Source: Gammaproteobacteria bacterium UBA3498 (GTDB lineage Bacteria; Pseudomonadota; Gammaproteobacteria; Pseudomonadales; Pseudohongiellaceae). From it: DNA of 5,871 nucleotides. This document shows, in pieces, positions 5,483-5,871 of this stretch. The stretch is taken from the NCBI GenBank assembly GCA_002377605.1, contig DFQD01000128.1:1-5871 (forward strand). The letters are read 5' to 3'. Under the pieces are notes generated by a model. That model saw only the letters and a list, made by a program, of their open reading frames with translations, had not been told where the DNA came from and did not search any database. The position numbers and the translations under genes are program-made. The stretch's first letter is position 1. Each line of letters begins with the position of its first letter.

Positions 5483-5871
5483 ATGGAAATAGCTATTGCG
5501 GCGCTTGTCATATTTATAGGTTCTTATGTTCAGAGTTCGATTGGATTTGGCTTAGCAATCATTGCCGCTCCATTTCTGTTCTTTATTGATCCTCTTTATG
5601 TACCTGCACCAATAACAGTTTCGGCATTTACCTTATCGTTGGCGAACGCAGCTAAGCATTGGCATTCGATATCTTTTGATGGTCTAAAATTTGCCATTAT
5701 TGGACGTATCCCAGGCACAATTGCGGGTGGTCTCTTGTTGTTTTGGATTTCCCAGGAACAGTTAGCATTATGGTTGGGAATTTCCGTTATTGTGGCAGTT
5801 GTATTAAGTCTAGGAAATGTAGCTTTCAAGCCAACACCAGGCGCGTTATTTTCTGCTGGCTTTCTTTCTGG
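5483..5871 (+). CDS. TauE/SafE-family anion exporter, N-terminal part (cut by window edge)
   Basis: An open frame of 129 codons continuing past the right edge, roughly half of the usual 240-260 residues. It begins MEIAIAALVIFIGSYVQSS and contains the family's QSSIGFGLAIIAAP motif (17-30) in its first membrane segment. Further hydrophobic segments lie near residues 31-57, 70-88 and 93-112, linked by short polar loops with KHWH at 58-61. This matches the first four-helix repeat of TauE/SafE (DUF81-type) inner-membrane proteins, which export sulfite, sulfoacetate or related organic anions. The specific substrate cannot be inferred. The ATG at 5483 is the first start after an in-frame TGA at 5453; its Shine-Dalgarno is weak. 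It is divergent from frmA, and a shared regulator is possible but not shown. Confidence 0.85.
   Translation, partial: MEIAIAALVIFIGSYVQSSIGFGLAIIAAPFLFFIDPLYVPAPITVSAFTLSLANAAKHWHSISFDGLKFAIIGRIPGTIAGGLLLFWISQEQLALWLGISVIVAVVLSLGNVAFKPTPGALFSAGFLS

Noticed and set aside
5596..5829. 77-codon minus-strand frame
   Set aside because: It is antisense to the TauE/SafE gene, whose translation shows clear membrane segments and family motif; no independent support.
1..5871. CRISPR array, insertion sequence, prophage or defence island
   Set aside because: No regularly spaced repeats, transposase or integrase motifs, terminal inverted repeats or tRNA were seen; the content is core metabolism.

Overview
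The window looks like a chromosomal housekeeping stretch from a gammaproteobacterium of moderate GC. Three things point there: an EfpL (YeiP)-type elongation factor start at the left edge, a class I DAHP synthase of the AroF/AroG/AroH type, and a glutathione-dependent class III alcohol dehydrogenase paired with glyoxalase I. I see no transposase, integrase, CRISPR array, tRNA or rRNA. The one gene that does not fit this lineage is folD, whose protein reads like a Bacteroidota FolD.

Layout. Positions 1-67 (minus) hold the first 22 codons of efpL, cut by the window edge. A 177-bp divergent spacer separates it from aroF (245-1321, plus) and holds candidate promoters for both genes. The aroF promoter candidate is overlaid by a perfect inverted repeat. 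Convergent to aroF is a minus-strand run of four genes. Read in their own direction these are adhC/frmA (5155-4049), gloA (4013-3594), folD (3468-2596) and a class I aspartate/aromatic aminotransferase (2585-1389). The spacings are 35, 125 and 10 bp, so adhC-gloA and folD-aminotransferase are the two tightest pairs. A 327-bp divergent spacer (5156-5482) then leads to a TauE/SafE-family membrane transporter (5483 onward, plus), cut by the right edge.

How the genes may work together. AdhC oxidises S-hydroxymethylglutathione formed from formaldehyde, and GloA isomerises the methylglyoxal-glutathione hemithioacetal. The pair is therefore a glutathione-based aldehyde detoxification unit. FolD interconverts one-carbon tetrahydrofolates, so it sits close to formaldehyde metabolism in function. 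AroF opens the shikimate pathway, and the aminotransferase may act at the end of aromatic amino acid synthesis or on aspartate. They are convergent, so that link is metabolic rather than operonic. The TauE/SafE protein may export sulfite or an organosulfur anion, but its substrate cannot be read from the sequence.

I do not see an unknown multi-gene system. The points most worth a second look are the Bacteroidota-like FolD with an altered signature motif, the palindrome on the aroF promoter, the Leu in aroF at a known feedback-resistance position, and the mixed specificity residues of the aminotransferase.
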